Part shown: in pieces, positions 47,245 to 56,316 of the stretch | Numbering within the stretch: the first letter of the stretch is position 1 | Layout of the letters: every line of letters begins with the position of its first letter | NCBI RefSeq assembly: GCF_014219065.1 | Contig: NZ_JACLGO010000003.1 | Span: 124,001-188,000 of the forward strand | Length of the DNA: 64,000 nucleotides | DNA from: Halopseudomonas xiamenensis | Lineage (GTDB): Bacteria; Pseudomonadota; Gammaproteobacteria; Pseudomonadales; Pseudomonadaceae | Direction: 5' to 3' | Position numbers and translations under genes: made by a program | The notes under the pieces: generated by a model | Databases searched by the model: none | Seen by the model: only the letters and a program-made list of their open reading frames with translations | What the model was told of the DNA's origin: nothing

Positions 47245-47723
47245 GGTTGGGCTCCTTCGGATTCAAGCGCTGCCTCGGCCTGACGGGCCATCGCCTCGCA
47301 GCCGGCCAGCGCGCAGATAATGTCTTCTTCCTCACTGGCACCGGACACACCGATGGCACCGACCATGCGCCCCGCCAACTGGATCGGGAAGGCGCCACCC
47401 ATGGCGACGATCTCCGGGCGCAGCAACAGGTTCATGCGGATGCGCTCACTGGCGTTGTCGATCATATCGCCCAGGGTGCTGCTGGGCAGGCCGAACGAGG
47501 CCGAGGTGCGGGCCTTTTCGGTGGCCAGTTGGATGCTGTGCCAGGGCGTGCCCTCGGTGCGGGCGAAGGCCATCAGGTGGCCGCCGCCATCGACCACGGC
47601 GATGCTGACCTGCAGCTGGTTGCGCCGCGCGCAGTCCAGCGCCGCATCGACCCCGACCCGGGCCAGGTCCAGCGCCAGGCCGTCGCCGGGCAGGCGCGGC
47701 AGGGGTAATCCATGGCGGCTCAT
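47241..47723 (-). CDS. GlcG/HbpS family protein
   Basis: The 160-residue protein has the GlcG fold: LQVSIAVVDGGGHLMAFARTEG, a middle with TEKARTSASFG, and GGAFPIQLAGRMVGAIGVSGAS. Relatives bind haem or small molecules, or act as accessory proteins in catabolic operons; no enzymatic role is certain. It is overlapped at both ends by four bases with the hydratase and MMPL genes, so it is part of the operon. GAGG precedes the ATG. Confidence 0.8.
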   Translation of the reverse strand: MSRHGLPLPRLPGDGLALDLARVGVDAALDCARRNQLQVSIAVVDGGGHLMAFARTEGTPWHSIQLATEKARTSASFGLPSSTLGDMIDNASERIRMNLLLRPEIVAMGGAFPIQLAGRMVGAIGVSGASEEEDIICALAGCEAMARQAEAALESEGAQP

Positions 47724-50212
47724 GACAGCACCTCCTCTACAGCGAAGGCGCGGCGCTCGCTCGGATGCAGGGCATCGCCCGACTGCGTCTGCTCAGCCTG
47801 CTTCTGCCGCAGTACATATTGCGAGGTAAAATGCTTCGGCTGCAGCAGGAAACACGCCAGCGCCGGCACCAGGATCAGCGCCACCAGCATGTTGCAGAAG
47901 AACATGAAGGTCAGCAGCAGGCCCATGTCGGCCTGGAACTTGATCGGCGACAGTATCCAGGTCACCACGCCCAGCGACAGGGTCACGCCGGTGAACACCA
48001 CCACCCGGCCGGTGAAGTTGAGTGCCTGGAAGTAGGCTTCCGACAGGTTCGAGCCACGCTTGAGCCAGAACAGCATGACGCTGAGGATATACAGCGCATA
48101 GTCGACGCCGATCCCCACCCCCAGCGCCACCACCGGCAGAGTGGATACCTTCAGCCCCATGCCCAGCTTGACCATCAGCGCCTCGGCCAGCATCGAGGTC
48201 AGCATCAGCGGCAGGATCGCGCAGATGGTCGCCCGCCAGGAACGGAACGCCAGCAGGCACAGCAGACTCACCGCCAGGTACACGCCGATGACCATCTGGG
48301 TATTGGCGCGCTTGACCACGATATTGGTGGCGCTTTCGATACCGGCGTTACCGGCGGCCATGATGAAGCGCGCCTGCTCGTCGTTGAACTCCTGGGTGAA
48401 GTCCTCCACTGTGGACACCACCCCACTCAGGGTCTGTGCCTTGTGATCCTGCAGGTAGACGAACACCGACAGCAGCTCGCAGGTGGCATTGAACAGGTCA
48501 CGTGGCGAGCGGTTGGCCGCGGCATTGATCATCGGCTGGTTCGGCGGCAGCTCGTTCCATTTCAGGAAGCCCTCGTTCATCCCGACGTTGACCCGCCGCG
48601 CCACCCCGGCGATGGAGCTGGTGCCATCCACGCCCGGCAACTGGCGCAGGCGCCACTCCAGTTCCTCGACCTTGCGCAGGGTCTGGTAGTCGACACACTG
48701 CCCGGCAGGGGTCTCGACCATGAACACGAACACATCGCTGCTGGCCTGGTAGTTGCTGATAATGAACTGGTTGTCCTGGTTGTAGCGCGAGTCGGCGCGT
48801 AGCTCCGGCGCGCCGGGGTCCAGGTCACCGACCTGCAGGTTACGCGCCTCGAGCACTGCCCAGCCGGCCAGCGCACCGGCACACAGCAAGGCGCTGATGG
48901 CGACCCGCGGGCGGGTGAAGGCCAGCAGTCCACGCACTACGGCGGGCTTGCGGTAGTCCGGCTGTTCATGGGCACGCTCGGCGTCCAGCCGGCGCTGCGC
49001 GGCACGCGGTGACACACCGGTGTAGGACAGCATGATCGGCAGCAGTGCCAGGTTGGTGAACACCAGCAGCGCCACACCGATGCTGGAGATGATCGCCAGC
49101 TCCTTGATCACCGGGATATCGACGATGGTCATCACCGCAAAACCCACCGCGTCGGCCAGCAGTGCGGTCATGCCGGCGGCGAACAGGCGGCGGAAGGTAT
49201 AGCGTGCGGCGATCAGCTTGTGGGTGCCGCGCCCGATGTCCTGCATGATGCCGTTCATCTTCTGTGCACCATGGCTGACGCCGATGGCGTAGACCAGGAA
49301 CGGCACCAGGATCGAATAGGGATTGAGCTCGTAGCTCAGCAGCGGCAGCACGCCCAGCAGCCAGACCACACCCACCAGGGTACAGCCCTGTACCACCAGG
49401 GTGCTGCGCCAGCAGCGGGTGAAGTACAGTAGGATGGCGCTGGTGATCAGCACTGCGGCGGCGAAGAAGCTGAGCACCGCATACAGACCGGAAATCAGGT
49501 CACCCATGACCTTGGCGAAGCCGATGATGTGCAGCGATACACCCTGATCGGCATAACGATCACGGATATCCTCCAGCGCATCGGACAGCTGCTTGTAGTC
49601 CAGCGCCTCGCCGGTGGCCGGGTCCACGTCCAGCAGCGGTACCAGGATGATGCTGGAACGGAAGTCCGGCGCCACCAGTTGGCCGATCTCGCCGGACAGT
49701 TGCACGTTGCCGCGCAGCACCTCCAGGTCCTCGGCGCTACCGGCGAAGCCGTCGGGAATCACCGTGCCGCCATCGAAGCCATGCTCGGTCACCCCCTGCC
49801 AGCGGGTCAGCGGGGTCCACAGCGACTTCATGAAGGAACGGTCCACCCCCGGCAGCAGGAACACCTCGTCGTTGATCTGGCGCAGGGTCTCCATGTACTC
49901 GGCGCTGAATATGTCGCCCTCGCCCTCCAGCGCCACGGCGATGCGCAAGGTGTTGGCGGTGCCCTTGAGTTCATCCTGGTGCTTGAGATAGTTGAGGATG
50001 AACGGGTGGCTGGTAGGGATGGTCTTGAGGAAGCTGGCGTTCATGCGCACCTGGGTCGCCGACGCGGCAAACAGCACGGTCATCAGCACGCAGAAGGCGA
50101 TGATCCAGCCCCGGTAGTTGAACAGCAGACGCTCCAGGCCATTGCCCGAGCGCTGGTCGAAATCCTTCAGGTTGGTAATGGTCTGGAAACCGTCTGAAGA
50201 TGAAATAGCCAT
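47720..50212 (-). CDS. MMPL/RND-superfamily membrane transporter (hydrophobe/lipid type)
   Basis: The 830-residue inner-membrane protein has 12 spans in two repeats of one plus five, with large periplasmic loops after TM1 and TM7. The predicted proton-relay motif is seen in the second half as LGVGIGVDYALYILSVML. It belongs to the MMPL (hydrophobe exporter-like) branch rather than the drug pumps at the start of the window. In catabolic clusters such proteins sit with YCF48, DUF1329 and DUF1302 genes and are presumed to move a hydrophobic substrate through the envelope. Direction is unknown. A GAGG site lies about ten bases before the ATG. Confidence 0.85.
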   Translation of the reverse strand: MAISSSDGFQTITNLKDFDQRSGNGLERLLFNYRGWIIAFCVLMTVLFAASATQVRMNASFLKTIPTSHPFILNYLKHQDELKGTANTLRIAVALEGEGDIFSAEYMETLRQINDEVFLLPGVDRSFMKSLWTPLTRWQGVTEHGFDGGTVIPDGFAGSAEDLEVLRGNVQLSGEIGQLVAPDFRSSIILVPLLDVDPATGEALDYKQLSDALEDIRDRYADQGVSLHIIGFAKVMGDLISGLYAVLSFFAAAVLITSAILLYFTRCWRSTLVVQGCTLVGVVWLLGVLPLLSYELNPYSILVPFLVYAIGVSHGAQKMNGIMQDIGRGTHKLIAARYTFRRLFAAGMTALLADAVGFAVMTIVDIPVIKELAIISSIGVALLVFTNLALLPIMLSYTGVSPRAAQRRLDAERAHEQPDYRKPAVVRGLLAFTRPRVAISALLCAGALAGWAVLEARNLQVGDLDPGAPELRADSRYNQDNQFIISNYQASSDVFVFMVETPAGQCVDYQTLRKVEELEWRLRQLPGVDGTSSIAGVARRVNVGMNEGFLKWNELPPNQPMINAAANRSPRDLFNATCELLSVFVYLQDHKAQTLSGVVSTVEDFTQEFNDEQARFIMAAGNAGIESATNIVVKRANTQMVIGVYLAVSLLCLLAFRSWRATICAILPLMLTSMLAEALMVKLGMGLKVSTLPVVALGVGIGVDYALYILSVMLFWLKRGSNLSEAYFQALNFTGRVVVFTGVTLSLGVVTWILSPIKFQADMGLLLTFMFFCNMLVALILVPALACFLLQPKHFTSQYVLRQKQAEQTQSGDALHPSERRAFAVEEVLS

Positions 50213-50238
50213 ATCGAAGAACCTCTGGCGCAGGCCGG

Positions 50239-51300
50239 TCAGTTGAGCTGCTCGGCGGAGAAACGGGTAACACCATTGGCGCCGACGCCCAGCACGCTGC
50301 CATCGGCCAGCGGCAGCAGCTCGGTCAGCGGGAACGGGCGCGCGGCGCGGATGCGCGAAAACGAACGACCGTCATCCCGGCTCAGCCAGCCACCGCCGGC
50401 GGCATCGGCCAGCAGCAGTGCGCCATCGCTGAGCAGGGTGCCGGCGGTCAGGCTCTGGCTGGTCGGTACCGGCAGTTGCCGCCAGTGCTGGCCGGCATCG
50501 CTGGAAACGAAGGCGTGGCCACGCAGGCCGAAGGCCAGTAACTGGCGGCTGTTGCCCAGCAGGCCGAAGTAGCTGCCCTCGTAGGGCTGCTCCAGGCGCT
50601 CGACCTGGCTGACCGCCGCATCGCTGCGATACAGGCCGCCCATCTCGCCGGCCAGGTACAGCGTATCGCCAACCGCCAGCACGGCGTTCACGTGACTCTG
50701 CTCGGTGCCTTCCAGCAGCGCCAGCAGCGGCTGCCAACTGGCACCGCCGTCACCGCTGCGCACGCCCAGGCCATAGGCGCCCACCGCCAGCACCGTCCGG
50801 TCGCCCAGGCATTGCACGTCCAGGAACGGCTTGTCGGCACCATCCTCGACCAGCATCTCGGCGGTGTATTCCAGTTCCGAGCCCTGCTCCCGGGCAAGCT
50901 GCAGGGCGGCCTGGGCGAAGCGCTGGCCATCCAGCTGCAGGCTCCAGCTGGCGCCGGCATCGCTGCTGTGCAGGATCGCGCCGCGATGCCCGACAGCCCA
51001 GCCACGCTGGTCGTCGGCGAAACATACGGCGGTCAGGGTCACGCTGACCGGGGATGGCGCCTGGCGCCAGCTCTGGCCCTGGTCATCGGACAGGATGATG
51101 TGACCACGCTCGCCCACCGCTACCAGCCGATCCCCGGCCCGGGTCACCGCACTGAGCATGGAACGGGCCGCCAGTTCGGTCTGCATGGCCGGCCGGCTGA
51201 GGGTATCCGGCAGCTCCACCGCCAGCGCCAGCGCCGGCAGGCAGGCCAGCGCGGTGGCGGCGAACAGCGGTAGCAGGCTCGTTGTAATCTTGTTCTTCAC
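50239..51300 (-). CDS. Exported YCF48-like beta-propeller protein
   Basis: The 353-residue protein has a signal peptide (TTSLLPLFAATALACLPALALA) and photosystem-assembly YCF48/BNR-like propeller repeats. They include LVAVGERGHIILSDDQGQSW, GWAVGHRGAILHSSDAGASW, AVGAYGLGVRSGDGGASW and AFGLRGHAFVSSDAGQHW. I chose a GTG at 51300 with GAGGAG eight bases before it; a longer frame to 51354 overlaps non-family sequence. These proteins regularly accompany MMPL and DUF1329/1302 genes and may hold the transport complex together. Confidence 0.82.
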   Translation of the reverse strand: MKNKITTSLLPLFAATALACLPALALAVELPDTLSRPAMQTELAARSMLSAVTRAGDRLVAVGERGHIILSDDQGQSWRQAPSPVSVTLTAVCFADDQRGWAVGHRGAILHSSDAGASWSLQLDGQRFAQAALQLAREQGSELEYTAEMLVEDGADKPFLDVQCLGDRTVLAVGAYGLGVRSGDGGASWQPLLALLEGTEQSHVNAVLAVGDTLYLAGEMGGLYRSDAAVSQVERLEQPYEGSYFGLLGNSRQLLAFGLRGHAFVSSDAGQHWRQLPVPTSQSLTAGTLLSDGALLLADAAGGGWLSRDDGRSFSRIRAARPFPLTELLPLADGSVLGVGANGVTRFSAEQLN

Positions 51301-51363
51301 TTGGGCAACTCCTCGCAAGGCGGATTGCCCCCTGCCATGACTGGCAGGGGGCAACGGGATCGA

Positions 51364-52740
51364 TCAGCGACCACTCATGCGCAGCAGCGATTGCGGCGAG
51401 AAGTAGGTCTCCGAACGCTTGTCAGCCATGCTGAACTGACTGCCCTTGACGTCCGTGCCCATGGCGCAGTTGTAGACCCAGGCACGGGTACGGTGGTCAT
51501 GGAAGAAGCCATTGCAGTAGTTCACCGTCGCCGGGATGTCCGGCGCCACGAACGGCGTGCTCATCGCGGTGCGCCACAGGGTGCCCTCGGCGTCCCAGCC
51601 GTCGAAGATCGCCGTGCCCCAGTTGTCCTCGCTGAAGTAGAACTGGCGCTTGGGCACCGCATGGCGGCTGCCCGGCTTCAGGGTCGCCTCCACTTCCCAG
51701 ACCCGATGCAGCTCCCAACGTACCAGGTCGGGGTTGGCATGCCGCTGGCCGAGCACGTCGGCGTCGCTGTGCGCCATCAGCGCGTTGTTGTTATAGGGAA
51801 TGATCATTTCCCGCTTGCCGACCAGCTTCCAGTCATAGCGCTCGGGCGAGCCACCGTAGCCGAAGGTTTCGTCGACGAAGTTGGTACCGGAAGCCACCAC
51901 GTTCGGCGTGTCGAAGTTGATGCTCGGCGCCTGGCGCACACGGCGCTGGCCAACCAGGTACTGCCACAGGGTGCGGCCCTGGTGGTAGTCCAGGGTGTTG
52001 TGCACCATCAGTGCCTCACCGGCGCGGAACGCCGGCTCGTAGGCCAGCTGGATGGCCAGCATGTACTTCGGATTGGGCGTCGAGTCCGCCGAGCCACTGG
52101 CGTAGTAGTACGGATACTGCGCGTAGTCCTGCGCCGCGGTGGCGAGGATACGACGCCCCTCGCCGGTGGTGGTCCAGACCTGGTACTTGGTGTCGGTGGA
52201 CTCGCCACGCCACTGCAGCTGGTGGTTCCACACCACCTCGATGCCGCTCTTGGGAATCGGGAACGGCACCCCGCCATAGGCACCGCGCACGGTCAGGCCA
52301 TTGTTCTCCAGGGTCGCACTGGTGGCGTTTCTGAAGGTATTGTCGTAGATCCACTGCGGCGCCGCAGCGGTACGCCGGGTCGGGTACACGTCGATGCGAT
52401 AGGTATCCGGGTTGGCCTTGAACAGCTGGACCACACCGGCGGCCAGCTTGTCCTGGTGCTCGCCCAGATTGGCGGCGGTGATCGAGTACAGCGGCTGGTC
52501 GTCAGCAAAGGGGTCGAAGTCCCGATTACCGTTCTTGAAGCCGGCCGGCACCGTGGTATAGCCACCGTCCCAGGCCGGGATGCTGCCGTCGGCATTGGCG
52601 CCGCGCTCGGCCCCCAGCGGCGTCAGGCTGGACTTGAGCTGGGCCGCTTCCTCGGGGCTGACCGCCGCGCTGGCGCTGCCGACGGCCAGCGCCAGCAGGG
52701 AAACGCAGAGAGCGAATTGACGAATGTTCTTGTTATGCAT
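51364..52740 (-). CDS. DUF1329 family exported protein
   Basis: This 458-residue periplasmic protein has a signal peptide (FALCVSLLALAVGSASA) and then AVSPEEAAQLKSSLTPLGAERGANADGS. GIPxW-like motifs (SIPAWDGGYTTVP) are typical of DUF1329. The fold is thought to resemble lipoprotein carriers of the LolA/LolB type, so a lipid- or hydrophobe-carrying role is plausible but not shown. GAGG precedes the ATG. It lies nine bases after the DUF1302 gene, its constant companion. Confidence 0.87.
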   Translation of the reverse strand: MHNKNIRQFALCVSLLALAVGSASAAVSPEEAAQLKSSLTPLGAERGANADGSIPAWDGGYTTVPAGFKNGNRDFDPFADDQPLYSITAANLGEHQDKLAAGVVQLFKANPDTYRIDVYPTRRTAAAPQWIYDNTFRNATSATLENNGLTVRGAYGGVPFPIPKSGIEVVWNHQLQWRGESTDTKYQVWTTTGEGRRILATAAQDYAQYPYYYASGSADSTPNPKYMLAIQLAYEPAFRAGEALMVHNTLDYHQGRTLWQYLVGQRRVRQAPSINFDTPNVVASGTNFVDETFGYGGSPERYDWKLVGKREMIIPYNNNALMAHSDADVLGQRHANPDLVRWELHRVWEVEATLKPGSRHAVPKRQFYFSEDNWGTAIFDGWDAEGTLWRTAMSTPFVAPDIPATVNYCNGFFHDHRTRAWVYNCAMGTDVKGSQFSMADKRSETYFSPQSLLRMSGR

Positions 52741-52749
52741 GATCTGGCC

Positions 52750-54420
52750 TCAGAACGTATAGGATGCATTCAGGGAAATGAAGTCGCGGTCGCCGTTGGT
52801 CTGCTTGTAGGTCTTGACGCCCGACACGGCGCCGATCGACTCAACAAACTCCATGCGGTTGACCCGGTCGGTCGGACCGTAGAAGCCGTTGTAACTCAGC
52901 GCCACGGTGACACGCTTGAGGTACTCGGCCGACACACCGATGTTGAAGCCACCGCCCTTGGCCTGGCTGAAGCCACCCACCGCCGAGGAACGACCATCGA
53001 TGCCATAGCTCACGCCCATGGGTACCGACAGGTCGATGCCATCGAACACCTGGAAGTAGGTCGGGGTGAACACCACGCGCATGGCGGTGGCGTCGCGGGT
53101 GTTGTTGGGGTCCAGCCACTCGCGGTTCTTGGTCACGCTCAGGGTGCGGTTCCAGGCCAGCTCGCCCATCAGCGCGGCGGTATCCCAGAAGCGGCTCTGG
53201 GGCATGATCTGAATCATGCTGATCTGGGCATGCGCGGTATTACCCACGGCGTACAGCGGATTGCGGTCATTGTCGTGGTCGCCGGTGACATCGGCCACCG
53301 TCAGGCTGACCAGCGGTGCATTGCGGCGGATCGAGCCCTCGAAGGCGACGTTGGCATCACCGATGCCGGTCGTCGCGCTGAAGCCGTAGGCCCGCACATC
53401 CTCGGGAAAGACCAGCATATGCTCGCCAACGACGATGTCATCGGCCACGCCGGGCTGCGGCACGTCGAACGGCCGGGTCTGCACCTGGAAGTTCTTGTCG
53501 TGGTAGTTGATCGCGTACAGACCGAAGTCGGTATCGATGCTGTCGGCCCGGTAGCGCAGCTGGAAGCCCCACTGCCCCGAGTCACGCGCCTCGATGTCGC
53601 TGGTGCGGTACAGCGATACCCCCGGCGCAGCGAGAATGCGCTCGCCACCGCCATCGAGCAGGTCCGCCGGACTGAAATAGCTGCCGGCCGCCGGAATCCG
53701 CGTGCGCTCCCACTCGAACTGGTAATAGGCGCCCAGCGACAGGGCCGGGGTCAGCTGCAGGTCAGCGGAAATCTGCTTGACCGGCAGTACCAGCTCCTTG
53801 AACTGCGAGTTGGGCGCCGACAGCGCCTGGATCGCGTTGATCGGCATCATGCCGCCGGCAATGCCGTTGTTGCCGAAGAACAGGCTCTCGCCATACAGCA
53901 GCGAGTGCTGGCCGACACGCACCACGCCCCAGACATCATCGGTCAGGCTGAAGTCGGAATAGACGAAGGCGTCACGCAGCTCGGCATCACGGCCGTGCAG
54001 GTCGCGGGTCTCCTTGGTGAACTCGTTGTAGGCCACCGACAGGTTGTTGGCGCTGTCCGGGTTGTCATGGTCGTTCTTGCGGTTGTAGACCCGGTCATAC
54101 CAGGCCGCACCGCTGACACGCACGCCCATGCCACGGTAGTTGACGTCGAACTCGGAGAACAGGTCGACACGGTTGTTGATCATCGACCCCTTGTCGAAGT
54201 TACGGTTACCGTCATCCAGGGTGATGTCGGAAAGCAGGCGCTCCTTCTGACCCTGTACCCGCCAGGCCGCGTTGTACTTCACGTTGGTATCCAGACGGAT
54301 ACGCAGGTCGGGATTGGCGGTATCGAACTGGAACGCATGGGCAGGCAATGGGGAACAGAGCAGGATGGCAGCACTCAGGGCTGACAGCTGAAACGTCTTG
54401 TTCATCCTTCGGTAAGACAT
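52750..54420 (-). CDS. DUF1302 family outer-membrane beta-barrel
   Basis: The 556-residue protein has a signal peptide (LSALSAAILLCSPLPAHAF) and a beta-barrel pattern of alternating residues. It starts FDTANPDLRIRLDTNVKYNAAWRV and finishes with a C-terminal aromatic (SLNASYTF), as needed for barrel assembly. It probably forms a channel for hydrophobic substrates in the outer membrane. GAGG is about seven bases before the ATG at 54420; a second ATG five codons in is less likely. A gap of 101 bases separates it from the oxygenase gene. Confidence 0.87.
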   Translation of the reverse strand: MSYRRMNKTFQLSALSAAILLCSPLPAHAFQFDTANPDLRIRLDTNVKYNAAWRVQGQKERLLSDITLDDGNRNFDKGSMINNRVDLFSEFDVNYRGMGVRVSGAAWYDRVYNRKNDHDNPDSANNLSVAYNEFTKETRDLHGRDAELRDAFVYSDFSLTDDVWGVVRVGQHSLLYGESLFFGNNGIAGGMMPINAIQALSAPNSQFKELVLPVKQISADLQLTPALSLGAYYQFEWERTRIPAAGSYFSPADLLDGGGERILAAPGVSLYRTSDIEARDSGQWGFQLRYRADSIDTDFGLYAINYHDKNFQVQTRPFDVPQPGVADDIVVGEHMLVFPEDVRAYGFSATTGIGDANVAFEGSIRRNAPLVSLTVADVTGDHDNDRNPLYAVGNTAHAQISMIQIMPQSRFWDTAALMGELAWNRTLSVTKNREWLDPNNTRDATAMRVVFTPTYFQVFDGIDLSVPMGVSYGIDGRSSAVGGFSQAKGGGFNIGVSAEYLKRVTVALSYNGFYGPTDRVNRMEFVESIGAVSGVKTYKQTNGDRDFISLNASYTF

Positions 54421-54521
54421 AAGGCACCTCAGATATGGGCGGTACTCCGCCTTTTATTTTTATCCCGCACCGACCACCGTGATGGCCGGTGCGATCCATT
54501 CGGGGCAGGCCCCAAATCAGG

Positions 54522-55739
54522 TCAAGCGTTCAGCGACACCGGCTCCAGGCCGAAGACCATGGGCGGCAGTTGCTGACCGAGCAGGTAGGCTCCCAGCATG
54601 CCGGCGGTATCGTCGGCGTTCTGGGTGATATGGTTGGCCGCGGCGATGACGTCGCGCAGGATGCGCTGCAGCGGGTTGTTCAGATAGATACCGCGCGCCG
54701 AGGTCGCCTTGAACAGCAGCATCACCGCTTCCTCGCAGTCGCGTCCGACCCGGGCGATATCCAGCATGTGGTGGACCCGGTCGTAGTTCGGCACCAGCTC
54801 GCCGCGTTCGACGATCTCGGTGGTCTCGGCCATCATCTGCAACAGCCGTGCCCGCGCCGAACGCACCCGCACCACCGCGTTGCCCAGGCGATCCTTGACG
54901 TAGGGGCTGAGGGCAGCGCTGCCGCCATCGGTGGTATTGGTGCGCACGGTCATCTGGCGGATGTACTCATCGATACCGCCCTGGGCCATGCCGACGATCA
55001 GCGCCGACACCGAGCCGAAGAAGATCTGATTGAACGGGTACAGGTAATGCGTACCGCGATCATCCTTGTGGTACTGGATCAGGCTGTGGGTACGGTGATA
55101 GGGAACGAAGGTCTCGCGGACCACCAAGCTCTTGCTGCCGGTGCCGGCCAGGCCGAACACGTGCCAGTCATCCTCGATCTCGTAGTCGGTGGCCGGTACC
55201 AGCATGGACAGGCGATCGATCACATTGCCCTGGGCATCACGGCGCAGCCCACCGAGGAAAGCCCACTTGCCATGGTCGCAGCCGCTGGAGGTCTTCCAGG
55301 TGCCGCTGATCCGGTAGCCGCCTTCGACTTCCTCGACCTTGCCGAAGGGCGGGTAGGAGGACGCGATGATGGTCTTGTCATCCTCACCCCAGACATCTTC
55401 GCAGGCCTGATCCGGCAGACTGCCGAACTCCCACTGGTGCACCCCGAGGATCATCATGTTCCAGGCGCTGCTGCAGCAACCGCGCCCCAGCTCCATCAAT
55501 ACCTTGTAGAACACCGCCGGGTTCATCTCGTAGCCACCGAACTTGGCCGGCTGCAGGATCTTGAAGAACCCTGCATCGACGAAGGCCTGGATGGTTTCCG
55601 GCGATACCATGCGGTTCTTCTCGACCGAGTCGGCCTTCTCGATAAGCATGGGAATCAGGTCACGGGCACGCTGGATCAGTTCGGCCTCGGAGGGCACACA
55701 ACTGGCTTGGTCGGCAGTCTTTTTCAGCACACTAGTCAT
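54522..55739 (-). CDS. Flavin-dependent monooxygenase, acyl-CoA dehydrogenase fold (HsaA/TesA2/HpaH-C2-like oxygenase)
   Basis: This 405-residue oxygenase probably hydroxylates a phenol to a catechol using reduced flavin from a separate reductase. It shows the HsaA-like sequence GFFKILQPAKFGGYE, AWNMMILGVHQWEFG, TIIASSYPPFG, ISGTWKTSSGCDHGKWAF and HVFGLAGTGSKSLVV, with the aromatic-hydroxylase SSGCDH stretch replacing acyl-CoA dehydrogenase residues. The substrate could be a 2-substituted phenol, a steroid seco-phenol or similar; no steroid-ring genes are nearby. The ATG at 55739 starts the family N-terminus, whereas the long frame to 55835 overlaps the reductase gene. It lies 43 bases after that gene. 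Confidence 0.87.
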   Translation of the reverse strand: MTSVLKKTADQASCVPSEAELIQRARDLIPMLIEKADSVEKNRMVSPETIQAFVDAGFFKILQPAKFGGYEMNPAVFYKVLMELGRGCCSSAWNMMILGVHQWEFGSLPDQACEDVWGEDDKTIIASSYPPFGKVEEVEGGYRISGTWKTSSGCDHGKWAFLGGLRRDAQGNVIDRLSMLVPATDYEIEDDWHVFGLAGTGSKSLVVRETFVPYHRTHSLIQYHKDDRGTHYLYPFNQIFFGSVSALIVGMAQGGIDEYIRQMTVRTNTTDGGSAALSPYVKDRLGNAVVRVRSARARLLQMMAETTEIVERGELVPNYDRVHHMLDIARVGRDCEEAVMLLFKATSARGIYLNNPLQRILRDVIAAANHITQNADDTAGMLGAYLLGQQLPPMVFGLEPVSLNA

Positions 55740-55782
55740 ATCGGTTCTCACTTTGTTGTTATCCGGGCAGCAACCTCGCGGC

Positions 55783-56316
55783 TCAGGCAAGCGCCGCGAA
55801 TCGTCCGTTGAAATAGATAAGGGGATCTTCTTCACTCATCTGTCCGGTCACCTGGATGACCTCGCAGAGAAACATGTCATGGGTACTGGCCGGCACCGCC
55901 TCGACCACCCGGCACTCGAAACTGACCAGCGCATCGCTGAGCACCGGCACCTGGCTGATGCCCGGCACCCAGGCGCCGTCATCGAAACGCTGTTCACCGG
56001 CGACCCCGTCGACCATGCCGGCGAAGCGCCGGGCGATCGATTCCTGCCGGCAGCCAAGCACGTTCACACTCAGGTGACGGCTGGCGGTAATCACCCCGTG
56101 GGCATAGACGTTACGGTTCACGCATACCAGCAGGCGTGGCGGCTCGGCGGTGATCGAGCACACCGCGGTGGCGGTCAGCCCGGCACGTTGCTGATCATCA
56201 CCGCTGGCGATCACCACGCAGTGGCCGGCCAGGTTGCGCATGGCCTTGCAGAAATCGGGCGTGGCGACCGGTAGGTGTTCGCGTGAGGGTTTCATCATGG
56301 CGACCTGGGCATTCAT
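55783..56316 (-). CDS. Flavin reductase, two-component monooxygenase partner (HsaB-like)
   Basis: The 177-residue protein is a short-form flavin reductase. It has FCKAMRNLAGHCVVIAS, GLTATAVCSITAEPPRLLVCVN and HDMFLCEVIQVTG. It should supply FMNH2 or FADH2 to the adjacent monooxygenase. Unlike the reductase at 41029-41973 it has no MarR domain. Its start overlaps the hydrolase stop by four bases, so synthesis is coupled. Confidence 0.9.
   Translation of the reverse strand: MNAQVAMMKPSREHLPVATPDFCKAMRNLAGHCVVIASGDDQQRAGLTATAVCSITAEPPRLLVCVNRNVYAHGVITASRHLSVNVLGCRQESIARRFAGMVDGVAGEQRFDDGAWVPGISQVPVLSDALVSFECRVVEAVPASTHDMFLCEVIQVTGQMSEEDPLIYFNGRFAALA

Noticed and set aside
51301-54384. A very long plus-strand open frame (about 1027 codons) opposite the DUF1329 and DUF1302 genes
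   Set aside because: It is a complement of high-GC coding sequence, rich in Arg/Gly/His/Val without any family motif, while the minus strand has signal peptides, ribosome sites and recognisable families.
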